DNA from: Chitinilyticum litopenaei DSM 21440
GTDB lineage: Bacteria; Pseudomonadota; Gammaproteobacteria; Burkholderiales; Chitinibacteraceae
Length of the DNA: 64,000 nucleotides
Direction of reading: 5' to 3'
Assembly: GCF_000428145.1 (NCBI RefSeq)
Contig: NZ_ATZJ01000012.1
Coordinates: 21,702 to 85,701, forward strand
Part shown: positions 23,440 through 32,108 of the stretch, one piece after another
Numbering within the stretch: the stretch's first letter is position 1
Layout: every line of letters begins with the position of its first letter
Notes under the pieces: generated by a model
The model's input: the letters and a program-made list of their open reading frames with translations, nothing else
Told to the model about the DNA's origin: nothing
Databases searched by the model: none
Made by a program: the position numbers and the translations under genes

Positions 23440-25266
23440 TCAGGCCAGCGTGAAGCAGAAGCTGGCGCCGGCGCCCGGCGTGGCCTTGGCCCAGACCTTG
23501 CCGTGATGGCGGGCGATAATGCGCTGCACGATGGCCAGACCGATGCTGTTGCTGCCTTGCGAGGCGCCGCCGTGCGGGCGCTGGAAGGGCGCAAAGAGCT
23601 TGCTGGCGTGCGTCATGTCAAAGCCGCAGCCATTGTCGCTGACGCAGTACACCGTCTTGCCATTGTGCTGGCTGGCGGCGAAGCGGATGCGCGGTGCGGG
23701 GCTGTCCTGCGTGTATTTCCAGGCATTGTCGAGCAGATTGTGCAGGGCAATGCGGATCAGTTGCGGGTCGGCGCGGGCGAGCAGGCCCGGGGTGATGTCC
23801 AGTTCGATGGCGCGATCCGGTTGCAGGATGGCGATTTCCTCAAGCAGCTCGCTGGCCAGCGCACTGAGGTCGACGTCCTGCAGTTCGGGTTCGGCACGGG
23901 CGAACTGCTGCAGGGTCAGCAGGTCGTCGAGATGATTGTGCAGATTCTGCAGGCCGGCGGCGAGCTGCCGCAGGTAGGCGCGGCCGCTGTCGTCGAGCAT
24001 GCGCGCGTAATCCTTGTCCAGAATGTCACTGAGCCCTTCAAGCAGGCGCAGCGGGCCGCGCAGGTCATTGCTGATGGCGTTGCCCAGTTCCTCGTTTTCG
24101 CGCTGGGCGGCGGCGAGTGCCTGTGTGCGGCTTTCCACCGCGTCTTCGAGGTGATGGCGATAGAGGTCGAGTTCGATCTCGTTTTGCTTGCGCTCGGAAA
24201 TGTCGACCAGATAGCCGTGCAGAAAACGGCTGCCTTCGCTGTTGCTGGTGTTCGCCAGCAGCAGGATCCAGGCATCGCTGCCGTCGGCGCGGCGCATGCG
24301 GCATTCGAAGTGGCGCTGCCCCTGCTGTTCGCTGTGCTCGCCAAACAGCTGATAAATCAGATACTGGTCGTCGGGGTGGATCACCTGGGTCAGGAAGCTG
24401 TCTTCATACCAGACGCTCAGCGGCAGGCCCAGCAGCATTTCGGCCTGCGGGCCGATATAGGTGAAGCGCCATTCGCCGGGCCGGGCATCCCAGGGGATGA
24501 CGCTGCTGTTTTCCACCAGGCGGCGCAGGCGCTGTTCGCTGGCGCGCAGCGCCGCTTCGGCCTGGCCGCGGCTGATCAGGTCGGCTTCGAGCTGCAGGTT
24601 TTTCTGCTCCAGGTCGACCACCAGCTCCTTCAGCGACTGGCGTGTGCGTTCCAGCGACTTGCCCAGTTCGCCCAGCTCGTCCGCGCGATCCCAGACGAAG
24701 GTTTCGTCCAGGTCGCGCTTGGCCAGCCGGCTCGACTGGCGCAAGAGCCGCTGCAGCGGGCGCAGCAGGCGGGCATTGAGCAGGACGTAGATCAGGCTGA
24801 TGCTGATGATCGCCTGCACCGCCACGGCGATCAGATACTGGTTCTGTTTGTTGCGCAGTGTCTCTTCCGCCTGGCCGTTGTCCATTTCCAGATTGATCAC
24901 GCCGATCTGCCGGCCTTCCTTGTTGACCGGCAGTGACACGATGCTGAGCCGGCTGCGGCGGCGCTCGGGGAAGTTGGCGCTGAGAAAGGGCTGGCCCTGG
25001 GCCGCATCGACGACGGTGATGCGTACCACGCGCTCGTCGCCCAGTACCGATTCCAGCAGCGGGCGGCCGGCTTCCGGCGTCAGGTTCCAGATCGGTTCGC
25101 GCATGCCCAGCGCGAGAATTTCCGCCAGTCGTTGCTGCTCGTGCGCAAAGCTGCGCTGCATGTCCTGCTGCTCGCTGCGGATGCCGAAATAGCCATTGAT
25201 GCTGGCTGGCAGCAAGAGGCCGAACAGCACGGCAAGGATGATGGCGGCGCGCAGGGAGAATCGCAT
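23440..25266 (-). CDS. PAS sensor histidine kinase lacking the phospho-acceptor His
   Basis: 608 residues from the ATG giving MRFSLRAAIILAVLFGLLLP. Layout: TM1 about 7-27, periplasmic domain about 28-170, TM2 about 180-200, HAMP, coiled coil (LVVDLEQKNLQLEADLI), PAS with PAC (about 285-400, HPDDQYLIYQLF, RFLHGYLVDISERK), dimerisation helix, HATPase_c. The H-box reads AISNDLRGPLRLLEG: Asn (codon AAT) stands where SHDLR has His. The ATP-binding boxes are intact (NLLDNAWKY, VSDNGCGF, SNSIGLAIVQRI). No response regulator is nearby. It may signal by another residue or act as a pseudokinase. Confidence 0.88.
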   Translation of the reverse strand: MRFSLRAAIILAVLFGLLLPASINGYFGIRSEQQDMQRSFAHEQQRLAEILALGMREPIWNLTPEAGRPLLESVLGDERVVRITVVDAAQGQPFLSANFPERRRSRLSIVSLPVNKEGRQIGVINLEMDNGQAEETLRNKQNQYLIAVAVQAIISISLIYVLLNARLLRPLQRLLRQSSRLAKRDLDETFVWDRADELGELGKSLERTRQSLKELVVDLEQKNLQLEADLISRGQAEAALRASEQRLRRLVENSSVIPWDARPGEWRFTYIGPQAEMLLGLPLSVWYEDSFLTQVIHPDDQYLIYQLFGEHSEQQGQRHFECRMRRADGSDAWILLLANTSNSEGSRFLHGYLVDISERKQNEIELDLYRHHLEDAVESRTQALAAAQRENEELGNAISNDLRGPLRLLEGLSDILDKDYARMLDDSGRAYLRQLAAGLQNLHNHLDDLLTLQQFARAEPELQDVDLSALASELLEEIAILQPDRAIELDITPGLLARADPQLIRIALHNLLDNAWKYTQDSPAPRIRFAASQHNGKTVYCVSDNGCGFDMTHASKLFAPFQRPHGGASQGSNSIGLAIVQRIIARHHGKVWAKATPGAGASFCFTLA

Positions 25267-25466
25267 GCGGTCTGGTAGGGCGGCGGAGTAAAGAAGCCTA
25301 GTGTAGAGCAAACTGCCGGTGGCGAGCAGCGCCGCGCACATCCCTTGCAGCCAGGAGGAAACAGCTAAGGCCGGGATTTGATGCCGGGCAGGAATTGCCG
25401 CCCTTTCGCTGCAGGGCCTGGCGGCAGGCGGCATAATGTGCGCCGGAGTGTCAGGGAGGCAAGACC

Positions 25467-26723
25467 ATGAAAATCATCGTGCTGGGAGCCGGGGTGATCG
25501 GCGTGACATCGGCGTGGTTTCTGGCGAAAGCAGGCCACGAGGTCACCGTGATCGAGCGCGCGCAGGAGCCGGCGCGCGAAACCAGTTATGCCAATGGCGG
25601 GCAGGTTTCCGTGTGCCACGCCGAGCCGTGGGCGAATCCGAAAGCGCCGTGGAAAACGCTGCAGTGGCTGGGCGAGGAAGACGCACCGCTGCTGTTCCGC
25701 TTCAAATTCGACTGGAACCAGTGGCGCTGGGGGCTGCGCTTTCTGCAGCAATGCACGCCGGAGCGCGCGCGCTTCAATCTGCAGAATCTGGTGCGCCTGG
25801 GACTATATAGCCGCGACACGCTGCAGGCTGTGCGCGGCGAGCTGGGCTTGTCGTACGACGAGCGAACGGAAGGAATTCTTCACTACTACACCGACGAGGC
25901 CGATTTCAACGCCGCGATTCCGGCCGCCGCGCTGATGCGCGAAGTGGGGCTGGACCGGCAGGTGAAATCCGCCGCCGAGTGTCTGGCGATCGAGCCGGCG
26001 CTGCGGCATTCGCGCCGCCCGATTGTCGGCGGCACCTACACGCCAAGCGACGAATCGGGTGATGCGCGCAAGTTCACCAACGCGCTGGCCAAACACGCCG
26101 AGGCGCTGGGGGTGACCTTCCGCTACGACTGCGCGATCGACGGGTTTGATGCTGAAGGCGGCGATGTGAAAAGCGTGCGGGTGCATACCCCAGAAGGTAA
26201 AGAAGTGCTCAGTGCCGATCGCTTCGTCGTCTGCCTGGGCAGCTACAGCCCGCTGTATCTGGCGCCCTTGGGCGTCACGCTCGACATCTACCCGGCCAAG
26301 GGCTATTCGGCGACGATTCCGGTCGGTCCCGAGCACGAGGCGCCGACGGTGAGCATGACCGACGACGGCTACAAGCTGGTGTTTTCCAGACTGGGCGACC
26401 GCCTGCGCGTGGCCGGCACCGCCGAATTCAACGGCTACAACCTTGAACTGAATGAAATCCGCTGCCAGGCGCTGATAGACCGCACGCGCGAGATCTTTCC
26501 CAACGGCGGCGACTACGCCAACGCCGAGTTCTGGACGGGCCTGCGCCCCGCCACGCCGGGCAATCTGCCCTATATCGGCAGCACGCGCTACCCAAGCCTG
26601 TGGCTCAACACCGGCCACGGCACCCTGGGCTGGACCGAATGCTGTGGCTCGGCCAAGGCGATTGCCGACCTGATCGCCGGCAAACAGCCCGAAGTCGATT
26701 ACCCCTTCGTGCAGGGGCTGTGA
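25467..26723 (+). CDS. dadA: D-amino acid dehydrogenase
   Basis: 418 residues. FAD enzyme that oxidises D-amino acids (mainly D-Ala) at the membrane. VLGAGVIGVTSAWFLAKAGH is the FAD motif; SYANGGQVSVCHAEPWANP is the DadA signature; GLRPATPGNLPYIG and NTGHGTLGWTECCGSAKAIA close the family pattern. Divergent from the sensor kinase. No alanine racemase gene is adjacent. Confidence 0.96.
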   Translation: MKIIVLGAGVIGVTSAWFLAKAGHEVTVIERAQEPARETSYANGGQVSVCHAEPWANPKAPWKTLQWLGEEDAPLLFRFKFDWNQWRWGLRFLQQCTPERARFNLQNLVRLGLYSRDTLQAVRGELGLSYDERTEGILHYYTDEADFNAAIPAAALMREVGLDRQVKSAAECLAIEPALRHSRRPIVGGTYTPSDESGDARKFTNALAKHAEALGVTFRYDCAIDGFDAEGGDVKSVRVHTPEGKEVLSADRFVVCLGSYSPLYLAPLGVTLDIYPAKGYSATIPVGPEHEAPTVSMTDDGYKLVFSRLGDRLRVAGTAEFNGYNLELNEIRCQALIDRTREIFPNGGDYANAEFWTGLRPATPGNLPYIGSTRYPSLWLNTGHGTLGWTECCGSAKAIADLIAGKQPEVDYPFVQGL

Positions 26724-26756
26724 GCGACAGGTTCACTTGCACCGAAAAACCACCAA

Positions 26757-26811
26757 CGCAAAGACGCAGATGAAAGGCAACATATCGGCTGTTTTTCTCT
26801 GCGTCTTTGCG
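26757..26811. repeat. inverted repeat CGCAAAGACGCAGA, possibly terminator
   Basis: CGCAAAGACGCAGA at 26757-26770 and its exact complement at 26798-26811, with an AT-rich loop. Similar 'rRNA-like CGCAAAGACGC' intergenic repeats are found in several proteobacteria. Could terminate dadA. Confidence 0.7.
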
Positions 26812-26909
26812 CCTCAGCCTTGGATTTTGGTTTTGTTGTGGCTGCGACCTGCAAGGGGAAGGGGGGCGGGCTTGTGGTAAATTGGTTTTTTCCGGTTTGA
26901 GGGACGGCA

Positions 26910-27680
26910 ATGATCAAGAACGTGATTTCCGACATGGACGGCGTGGTGTACCGCGGCAAGCAGCTGATTCCCGGCGCGCAGGATTTTGTCGACCGCATGC
27001 TGGCGGCCAGGATTCCCTTCCTGTTCCTGACCAACAATGCCGAGCAGACGCCGTATGACCTGAAACTGAAGCTCGAATCGCTGGGCGTGCACGGCCTGAC
27101 GGAAGACAACTTCATCACCGCCGCGATGGCCACCGCGATGTTCCTGAAAAACCAGAAGGAGCGCGCCAAGGTCTACGTGATCGGTGGCGGCGGGCTGATC
27201 AACGAGCTCTACAACGTCGGCTTCTCGATATCAGAAAGCAAGCCGGATTATGTCGTGGTGGCCAAATCGACGACCTTCAGCTTCGAGCAGATGAAAAAGG
27301 CGGTGCGCTTTATCGACCAGGGCGCCAAATTCATCGGCACCAACCCGGACATGATCGACCCGGTCGAAGGCGGCAACGAGCCGGCGGCCGGCACGATTCT
27401 GGCGGCGATTGCCGCCGCCACCGGCAAGAAGCCCTACATCGTCGGCAAGCCCAACGCGCTGATGATGACGCTGGCGCTTCGCAAGCTCGGCGCGCACCCG
27501 GATGACACGCTGATGGTCGGCGACCGCATGGATACCGACATCGTCGGCGGCATGGAGGCCGGCATGAAAACCGCGCTGGTGCTCTCGGGCGTGACGACCA
27601 CCGAGATGATCGACCACTTCCCCTACAAGCCCGACTACGTGTTCAACCACGTCGGCGAGATTGCGCTGGACACGCTCTGA
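26910..27680 (+). CDS. nagD: HAD-IIA phosphatase, NagD-like
   Basis: 256 residues, close over its whole length to NagD-type ribonucleotide/sugar phosphatases: nucleophile motif ISDMDGVVYRG, motif II FLTNNAEQTP, YVIGGGGLINELY, KFIGTNPDMIDP, cap and motif III KPYIVGKPNALMMTLAL, motif IV LMVGDRMDTDIVGGMEAGM. Cytoplasmic. In E. coli the gene lies in the nag operon; here no N-acetylglucosamine genes are adjacent. GAGGG precedes the ATG. Confidence 0.92.
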   Translation: MIKNVISDMDGVVYRGKQLIPGAQDFVDRMLAARIPFLFLTNNAEQTPYDLKLKLESLGVHGLTEDNFITAAMATAMFLKNQKERAKVYVIGGGGLINELYNVGFSISESKPDYVVVAKSTTFSFEQMKKAVRFIDQGAKFIGTNPDMIDPVEGGNEPAAGTILAAIAAATGKKPYIVGKPNALMMTLALRKLGAHPDDTLMVGDRMDTDIVGGMEAGMKTALVLSGVTTTEMIDHFPYKPDYVFNHVGEIALDTL

Positions 27681-27805
27681 GGCATTGCTGATCGCTGATC
27701 CGCTTCTGGAAACTGCAAACTGGAAAAGGGACGGCGATGGTCGGCCGCCTGGGCGTTTGCCCGGAATGGCGCCGGGGAGTGTTGCGCTGCGGCGGCCTGA
27801 GAAAA

Positions 27806-27832
27806 CACCATGGCGCCAGCGGCGCCATGGTG
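27806..27832 (-). terminator. hairpin terminator for the 67-aa gene
   Basis: CACCATGGCGCC and its exact complement GGCGCCATGGTG around a 3-base loop; on the minus strand followed by TTTTC. Confidence 0.65.
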
Positions 27833-27862
27833 GGGTGGGGGCACAGGCCCGTTGCGGGGCCT

Positions 27863-28066
27863 TCAGGCCGCCGAGCGATGCTGGTTGCTGCGTTCCAGTA
27901 GCAGGCACTGCACGGCGCTGAGCATGCCGCGCGCCTTGAAGAGCACAAAGGCATTGGGGCGATTGGTCAAGAGGCGCAACAGGCCCAGCTCCAGATGCAG
28001 CAGGTCGGAGGTATTCAGCTCGCGCAACCAGTCGTGCGGGGCCGAACCAAACAGGGGGGCTTGCAT
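27863..28066 (-). CDS. small protein of unknown function (67 aa)
   Basis: Starts at the ATG giving MQAPLFGSAPHDWL, with GGAG 8 bases upstream. The sequence is Leu-rich and helical (TSDLLHLELGLLRLLTNRPN) with one Cys. No family recognised. A terminator hairpin follows at 27832, which supports a real short transcript. Confidence 0.6.
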   Translation of the reverse strand: MQAPLFGSAPHDWLRELNTSDLLHLELGLLRLLTNRPNAFVLFKARGMLSAVQCLLLERSNQHRSAA

Positions 28067-28159
28067 TGTCGTTCTCCATGAGTACGGACAATTGCCAGCA
28101 TAAATAAGCCCTGTTACCAGATTGCGTAAGACAGATAAAAGGTTTGCTAAACCAGACAA

Positions 28160-28372
28160 TCAGTTCCTGATGATTTGCTGATGCAGTGCCTGTGCGCGCG
28201 CCAGATCGTGCCCGGACAGGCCGATCTGCTCACCGCAGGTGCAGGGCAGGATATGGTCGGGGGTGAGCGATTTCAGGTGATGCGTGAGTTCGTGCTTGCA
28301 GGCTGGGCATTCCACGACCAGCGTGGCGTTGTGGTGCTTGTCGATGTTCAAGTCGAGGTTGAGTCCGGGCAT
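28160..28372 (-). CDS. small zinc-ribbon-like protein (70 aa)
   Basis: 70 residues with CPAC near residue 22 and CTC about 20 residues later, plus several His (KHELTHHLKSL), which together could bind zinc. Function unknown. It stands alone between the 67-aa gene (same strand, 93 bp away) and a 430-bp gap before thiM. Confidence 0.65.
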   Translation of the reverse strand: MPGLNLDLNIDKHHNATLVVECPACKHELTHHLKSLTPDHILPCTCGEQIGLSGHDLARAQALHQQIIRN

Positions 28373-28658
28373 CGTGCAACTCCTGGGTTGGCGGCCGCCG
28401 GCGGCGAGCCTGAGTCCAGCCTAGTGTGCTGGCGCAGCGTCCATCAAGCGGCATCGGCCTGCCGTTCGTCTTGTTGTCGCACCGGGCTGGATCAAGAAAC
28501 TTGCAATCCGCGCCGGCTCTGCCTTGACCCTCCTGCAGCCGCCGCCGACAATCGGCAGGCCGATCCGGTGCACCAGCCGCCCAGGGGCGTGCTGACGGTT
28601 TTCCGCCGCCGTGCCGATGGGGCGTGGCGGCCCAGCGACTTCAGCAAGGAACACTTCG

Positions 28659-28714
28659 TCATTCCCCCGTGGGACGCCGGCCTGACGAGTTGCTGAACTG
28701 CCTACCTGATCAGG
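28659..28714. repeat. dispersed repeat family 'GTGGGACGCCGG', copy 2
   Basis: CATTCCCCCGTGGGACGCCGG-type start, GACGAGTTGCTG, CTGCCTACCTGATCAGG. It lies in the 432-bp gap before thiM; the rest of that gap (28373-28658) shows no gene, and no TPP riboswitch motif was found. Confidence 0.7.
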
Positions 28715-28804
28715 TGGCGGCTTGCCCATGCCATGCCTTTTCCCGGCTTGCCCGGAACCCATTTATCGCGGCCTGGCGCGAGCCGGCCCGCCTGAGAGAA
28801 CACC

Positions 28805-29620
28805 ATGACAGTCATCGATCATACTCCCGTTACCTATCAACAGCTGGCCCTTGAATTGCAAAGGCTGCGTGACAATACCCCCTTGGTTCATGTCATGACC
28901 AATGAGGTGGTGCAGGAATTTACCGCCAATGTGCTGCTGGCCATCGGCGCGGCCCCCGCCATGATTGTCGCCGAGGAAGAAGCCGGCGAATTCGCCGCCA
29001 TCGCTTCCGCGCTGCTGATCAATGTCGGCACGCTTTACCCGGCGCGTTTTGCCGCGATGAAGATTGCCGCGGCGGCCGCGCAGCAGGCCGGCACGCCCTG
29101 GGTGCTCGATCCGGTGGCGGTCGGCGTACTCAAATACCGCAGCGATGCCGCGCGCGAGCTGCTGGCATTCCAGCCCGCCGCGATTCGCGGCAATGCCTCG
29201 GAAATCCTGGCGCTGGCGGGGCTGGCGGGCGGCGGGCGTGGCGTGGACAGCACCGCCGGCTCGCACAGCGCCGTCGATGCCGCCAAACAGCTGGCGCGCG
29301 ACACCAGTGCGATTGTCGCGGTGACCGGCGCAACCGATTACATCACCGACGGTGCGCGCGTGCTGTCCACCGGCTGGGGCCATGTGCGCATGACCCGCGT
29401 GGTCGGCACCGGCTGCGCGCTGTCTGCCGTGGTGGCCGCCTTCCTGGCCGACGCGCCGGATCGCCTGTTAGCGGTGGCTGCCGCCTGCGGCATCCTGGGC
29501 GTGTGCGGCGAGCGGGCCTTCGATTGCTCGGAAGGCACCGGCTCCTTCAAGATGGCCTTCCTTGATGCGCTGACCGTGATCGCCCCCGCCCAGCTCGCCA
29601 CCGCCGAGGACAATGCCTGA
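28805..29620 (+). CDS. thiM: hydroxyethylthiazole kinase
   Basis: 271 residues. Phosphorylates 4-methyl-5-(2-hydroxyethyl)thiazole in the thiamine salvage route. PLVHVMTNEVVQEFTANVLL, LDPVAVGVLKYRS, PAAIRGNASEILAL and the anion hole/catalytic VVGTGCALSAVVAAF are all present. It heads thiM-thiE; the thiE start codon overlaps the thiM stop (TGATG). Confidence 0.96.
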   Translation: MTVIDHTPVTYQQLALELQRLRDNTPLVHVMTNEVVQEFTANVLLAIGAAPAMIVAEEEAGEFAAIASALLINVGTLYPARFAAMKIAAAAAQQAGTPWVLDPVAVGVLKYRSDAARELLAFQPAAIRGNASEILALAGLAGGGRGVDSTAGSHSAVDAAKQLARDTSAIVAVTGATDYITDGARVLSTGWGHVRMTRVVGTGCALSAVVAAFLADAPDRLLAVAAACGILGVCGERAFDCSEGTGSFKMAFLDALTVIAPAQLATAEDNA

Positions 29621-30273
29621 TGCCTTCACAACGTGAACTGAATCCGATTGATCTCTCGCTGTATCTGGTGCTTGACCCCGAGCTGTGCGGCGGCCTGGCC
29701 GGCATGGTCAGCACCACCGAGCAGGCGGTCGCCGGTGGTGTGACGGTGGTGCAGCTGCGTGCGCCGCAGTGGAAAAAGCGCGACTGGCTGCGGTGCGCGC
29801 GCGAACTGAAAGCGGTCTTGGCGGGCAGCGGCGTGCCGCTGATCATCAACGATCACGTCGACATCGCGCTCGCCGTGGCTGCCGACGGCGTGCACGTCGG
29901 TCAGAGCGATATTCCCGCTGACGTGGTGCGCGCCCTGATCGGCCCGGACAAGATTCTGGGGCTCTCGACCAATAATCTGGCACACCAGCAGGGGGTATCG
30001 GCTGCTATCGTAGACTATATCGGCGTCGGGCCGGTATACCCGACGGGCACCAAGAAAGACGCTGCGCCTTCGCTGGGGCTGGATGAGTTCGCGCGCCTGA
30101 TGCAGACCAAGCCGCTGCCGGCGGTGGCGATTGGCGGCATCAAGGCCGGCATGGCCGCGCCCTTGATCGCTGCCGGCGCTGATGGCGTGGCAGTGGTGTC
30201 GGCGATCTGCGGGCAGGGGGATGTGCGGAACGCGACGCAGCGGCTCAAGGCCGAGATCGCGGCAGCCCGCTGA
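29620..30273 (+). CDS. thiE: thiamine-phosphate synthase
   Basis: 217 residues, TIM barrel. Joins HMP-PP and thiazole phosphate. VVQLRAPQWKKRDWL, LIINDHVDIALAVAADGVHVGQ, ILGLSTNNLAH, IGVGPVYPTGTKKDA and the phosphate site AIGGIKAGMAAPLIAAGADG are typical. Translationally coupled to thiM. thiD follows 296 bp later behind a repeat, so it may be on the same or a separate transcript. Confidence 0.96.
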   Translation: MPSQRELNPIDLSLYLVLDPELCGGLAGMVSTTEQAVAGGVTVVQLRAPQWKKRDWLRCARELKAVLAGSGVPLIINDHVDIALAVAADGVHVGQSDIPADVVRALIGPDKILGLSTNNLAHQQGVSAAIVDYIGVGPVYPTGTKKDAAPSLGLDEFARLMQTKPLPAVAIGGIKAGMAAPLIAAGADGVAVVSAICGQGDVRNATQRLKAEIAAAR

Positions 30274-30281
30274 GTTGCGTC

Positions 30282-30345
30282 ATTCCGGCGCAGGCCGGAA
30301 TCCAGGACGTAGGGTGGGTTAGCTGCATTAGCAGCGTAACCCGCC
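30282..30345. repeat. two intergenic hairpins after thiE
   Basis: ATTCCGGC-gcag-GCCGGAAT, then GGGTTAGCTG-catta-GCAGCGTAACCC. Probably transcription-termination or repeat debris. Confidence 0.6.
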
Positions 30346-30394
30346 GGATGGAGTTTTAGCGCCTGGCGGCGCAGTGTTGGGGGGCCGGTTCCGC

Positions 30395-30540
30395 CCGGCG
30401 GACGGGTTACTTTCTTTGCTTCGCCAAAGAAAGTAAGCAAAGAAAGGCGCGCCCGTTCCACCGTTCCGCCGCGCCGAATGCCCTGCGCTGCTCGCTCCGT
30501 CCAGCGGCGCGCCGCAACTCGCCCTGCGGGCTCCAGAAAC
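30395..30540. repeat. dispersed long repeat, copy 3
   Basis: GGGTTACTTTCTTTGCTTCG and CCAAAGAAAGTAAGC (inverted pair), AAAGGCGCGCCCGTTCC, ATGCCCTGCGCTGCTCGCTC, GCCGCAACTCGCCCTGCGGG. Shares blocks with 20590-20790 and 20990-21190. Confidence 0.7.
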
Positions 30541-30569
30541 AGAGAAAAAACAAAGCAAAGGTAAAACTG

Positions 30570-31388
30570 ATGAACGCCCCCAGCCATCCCATTCCCCATG
30601 CCCTGACCATTGCCGGTTCCGATTCCGGCGGTGGCGCCGGCATTCAGGCCGATCTGAAAACCTTCTCCGCGCTCGGTGCGTACGGCATGAGCGTGATTAC
30701 GGCGCTCACCGCGCAGAACACGCGTGGCGTGAATGCCGTGCATCCGGTGCCGCCGGACTTCGTACATGCGCAGCTCGATGCGGTGTTCAGCGACATCCGT
30801 GTCGATAGCGTGAAACTCGGCATGCTGGCGAATGCCGAGATTGTCGCCGCCGTGGCCGAGAGCCTGCAGCGCTGGCAGCCGCGTTTTGTGGTTGTCGATA
30901 CGGTGATGATCGCCAAGGGCGGGCAGGCGCTCTTGCTGCCCGATGCGGTGGCCGGCATCCGCGAGAAGCTGTTGCCGCTGGCCGGCCTGATCACGCCCAA
31001 TCTGCCGGAAGCGGCGGCGCTGCTTGATTGCTCTGAGGCGCAGACCGAAGACGCGATGCTGCGCCAGGGCGAGGCACTGCTGGCGCTGGGGGCCAATGCG
31101 GTGCTGATGAAGGGCGGCCATCTGCCGGGGGAGGATTGCCCGGACTGGCTGCTGGTGGCGGGCGAAGAGCCGGTGTGTTTCCCGGCGCGGCGCATTGCGA
31201 CCCGGCACACCCACGGCACCGGCTGCACCCTGTCGGCGGCCCTGGCGGCGCTGCGCCCGCAGTGCGCCGACTGGGGGGGCACCGTCGCACAGGCCAAGGC
31301 CTGGCTGCTGCAGGCCATCGGCAATGCCGAGCGCTTGCAGGTGGGGCAGGGCATCGGGCCCGTTCATCATTTCCATGCCTGGTGGTGA
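30570..31388 (+). CDS. thiD: hydroxymethylpyrimidine/phosphomethylpyrimidine kinase
   Basis: 272 residues, ribokinase fold, two successive phosphorylations of HMP. TIAGSDSGGGAGIQADLKTF, TALTAQNTRGVNAVH, VDTVMIAKGG, LITPNLPEAAALL and THGTGCTLSAALAA (anion hole with catalytic Cys) are present. Third gene of the thiamine group; preceded by the long repeat. Followed directly by a 59-bp element. Confidence 0.96.
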   Translation: MNAPSHPIPHALTIAGSDSGGGAGIQADLKTFSALGAYGMSVITALTAQNTRGVNAVHPVPPDFVHAQLDAVFSDIRVDSVKLGMLANAEIVAAVAESLQRWQPRFVVVDTVMIAKGGQALLLPDAVAGIREKLLPLAGLITPNLPEAAALLDCSEAQTEDAMLRQGEALLALGANAVLMKGGHLPGEDCPDWLLVAGEEPVCFPARRIATRHTHGTGCTLSAALAALRPQCADWGGTVAQAKAWLLQAIGNAERLQVGQGIGPVHHFHAWW

Positions 31389-31390
31389 CA

Positions 31391-31449
31391 GGGTATTGAC
31401 CTGCAGCCTTTCAGGGTGATGGGCTACAGGGTGATGGGGGCGGATGTAT
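31391..31449 (+). repeat. 59-bp GGGTAT element, copy 9
   Basis: GGGTAT 31391, CTGCAGCCTTTCAGG..GGGCTACAGG stem region, terminal ATGTAT at offset 53. Begins 3 bp after thiD and reaches the end of the ykgJ-like pseudogene. Confidence 0.75.
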
Positions 31450-31795
31450 CAGGCGGCGATGGCCAGGTCTTCCGTCCCGTCCTCCGCCAGCGCCGGCAAG
31501 CCGTGCCGGGCGCGGGCGGCGTTGCAGCGCTCGTCGCCGGCGCGGAAGTCGCGGCAGGTGCTGGAGCGTGCGGCATAGATGCTGCAGGAGACCATTGCGC
31601 CAACGCTGCCCTGCAGCGCGCTGCAGCGCACCGGCTGTTGCTCGGTGCCGCGCATGGGGCGACGTGGTGCGGGCTAATCGGAATGGTCAGTGCCTGCGGC
31701 ACGCGGCCGGCGGGATGGGCGTCGGTTTCGGCCCAGTAGAAGGACACTCGAAAACTGGCGCAGCAGGCGCCGCAGTGCTGGCAGACGGAGCTCAT
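31449..31795 (-). pseudogene. YkgJ family cysteine-cluster protein, frameshifted
   Basis: Two frames together give the family. Frame one: MSSVCQHCGACCASFRVSF, YWAETDAHPAGRVPQALTI, ISPHHVA. Frame two: MRGTEQQPVRCSALQGSVG, VSCSIYAARSSTCRDFRAG, CNAARARHGLPAL. The shift happens in GTCGCCCCATGCGC near 31655 where two extra C (or one missing base) break the frame. YkgJ-type proteins are thought to bind Zn or Fe through eight Cys. Either a real disruption or a sequencing error. Confidence 0.8.
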
Positions 31796-32048
31796 CGCGA
31801 TAGCGGATCAACAAGCAGGGTCAAGGGGGTGGCGTTTGCGGCGGCGATGATGCCGCAAGCCGGCCTGGCTGTGAATGGCCGGGCGGGACCCTTGTCGCGC
31901 GCGTGCAACGGCGGGCCGAGCGGACGCGGGCCGCGCTGCGTCAAGGCTGCCGGCGCGGCGCAGACTGGCCTGCGCAAGCTGCGGCGCCGCCAGTGCGAGG
32001 CCTGGCGCAATGCCGCCTGGCTGGCGCGGCGCGTGTGCGGCCTGGCCG
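31796..32048. other. gap without a recognisable gene
   Basis: About 250 bp of high-GC sequence with open frames on both strands but no family resemblance, ribosome site or conserved motif. The Arg/Ala-rich frames are typical of shadow frames. The next feature is the terminator at 32049. Confidence 0.5.
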
Positions 32049-32074
32049 AAAAAAAGCCCCGCCAGAGGCGGGGC
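32049..32074 (-). terminator. terminator of the deacetylase gene
   Basis: On the minus strand GCCCCGCC-tct-GGCGGGGC followed by TTTTTTT. Confidence 0.9.
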
Positions 32075-32108
32075 AAGGTTCAGGCTGAAGTTCCCGAATG
32101 CGCCGGAA

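Noticed and set aside
23359..24936. 525-codon open frame opposite the sensor kinase
   Set aside because: Antisense shadow; the kinase domain order on the minus strand is unambiguous.
28700..28804. Possible TPP riboswitch before thiM (CCTGATCAGG)
   Set aside because: Only this short piece matches and it belongs to the three-copy dispersed repeat; the other conserved boxes are missing.
31796..32108. Arg-rich open frames between the ykgJ fragment and the deacetylase
   Set aside because: No ribosome site, no conserved motif, composition typical of shadow frames.
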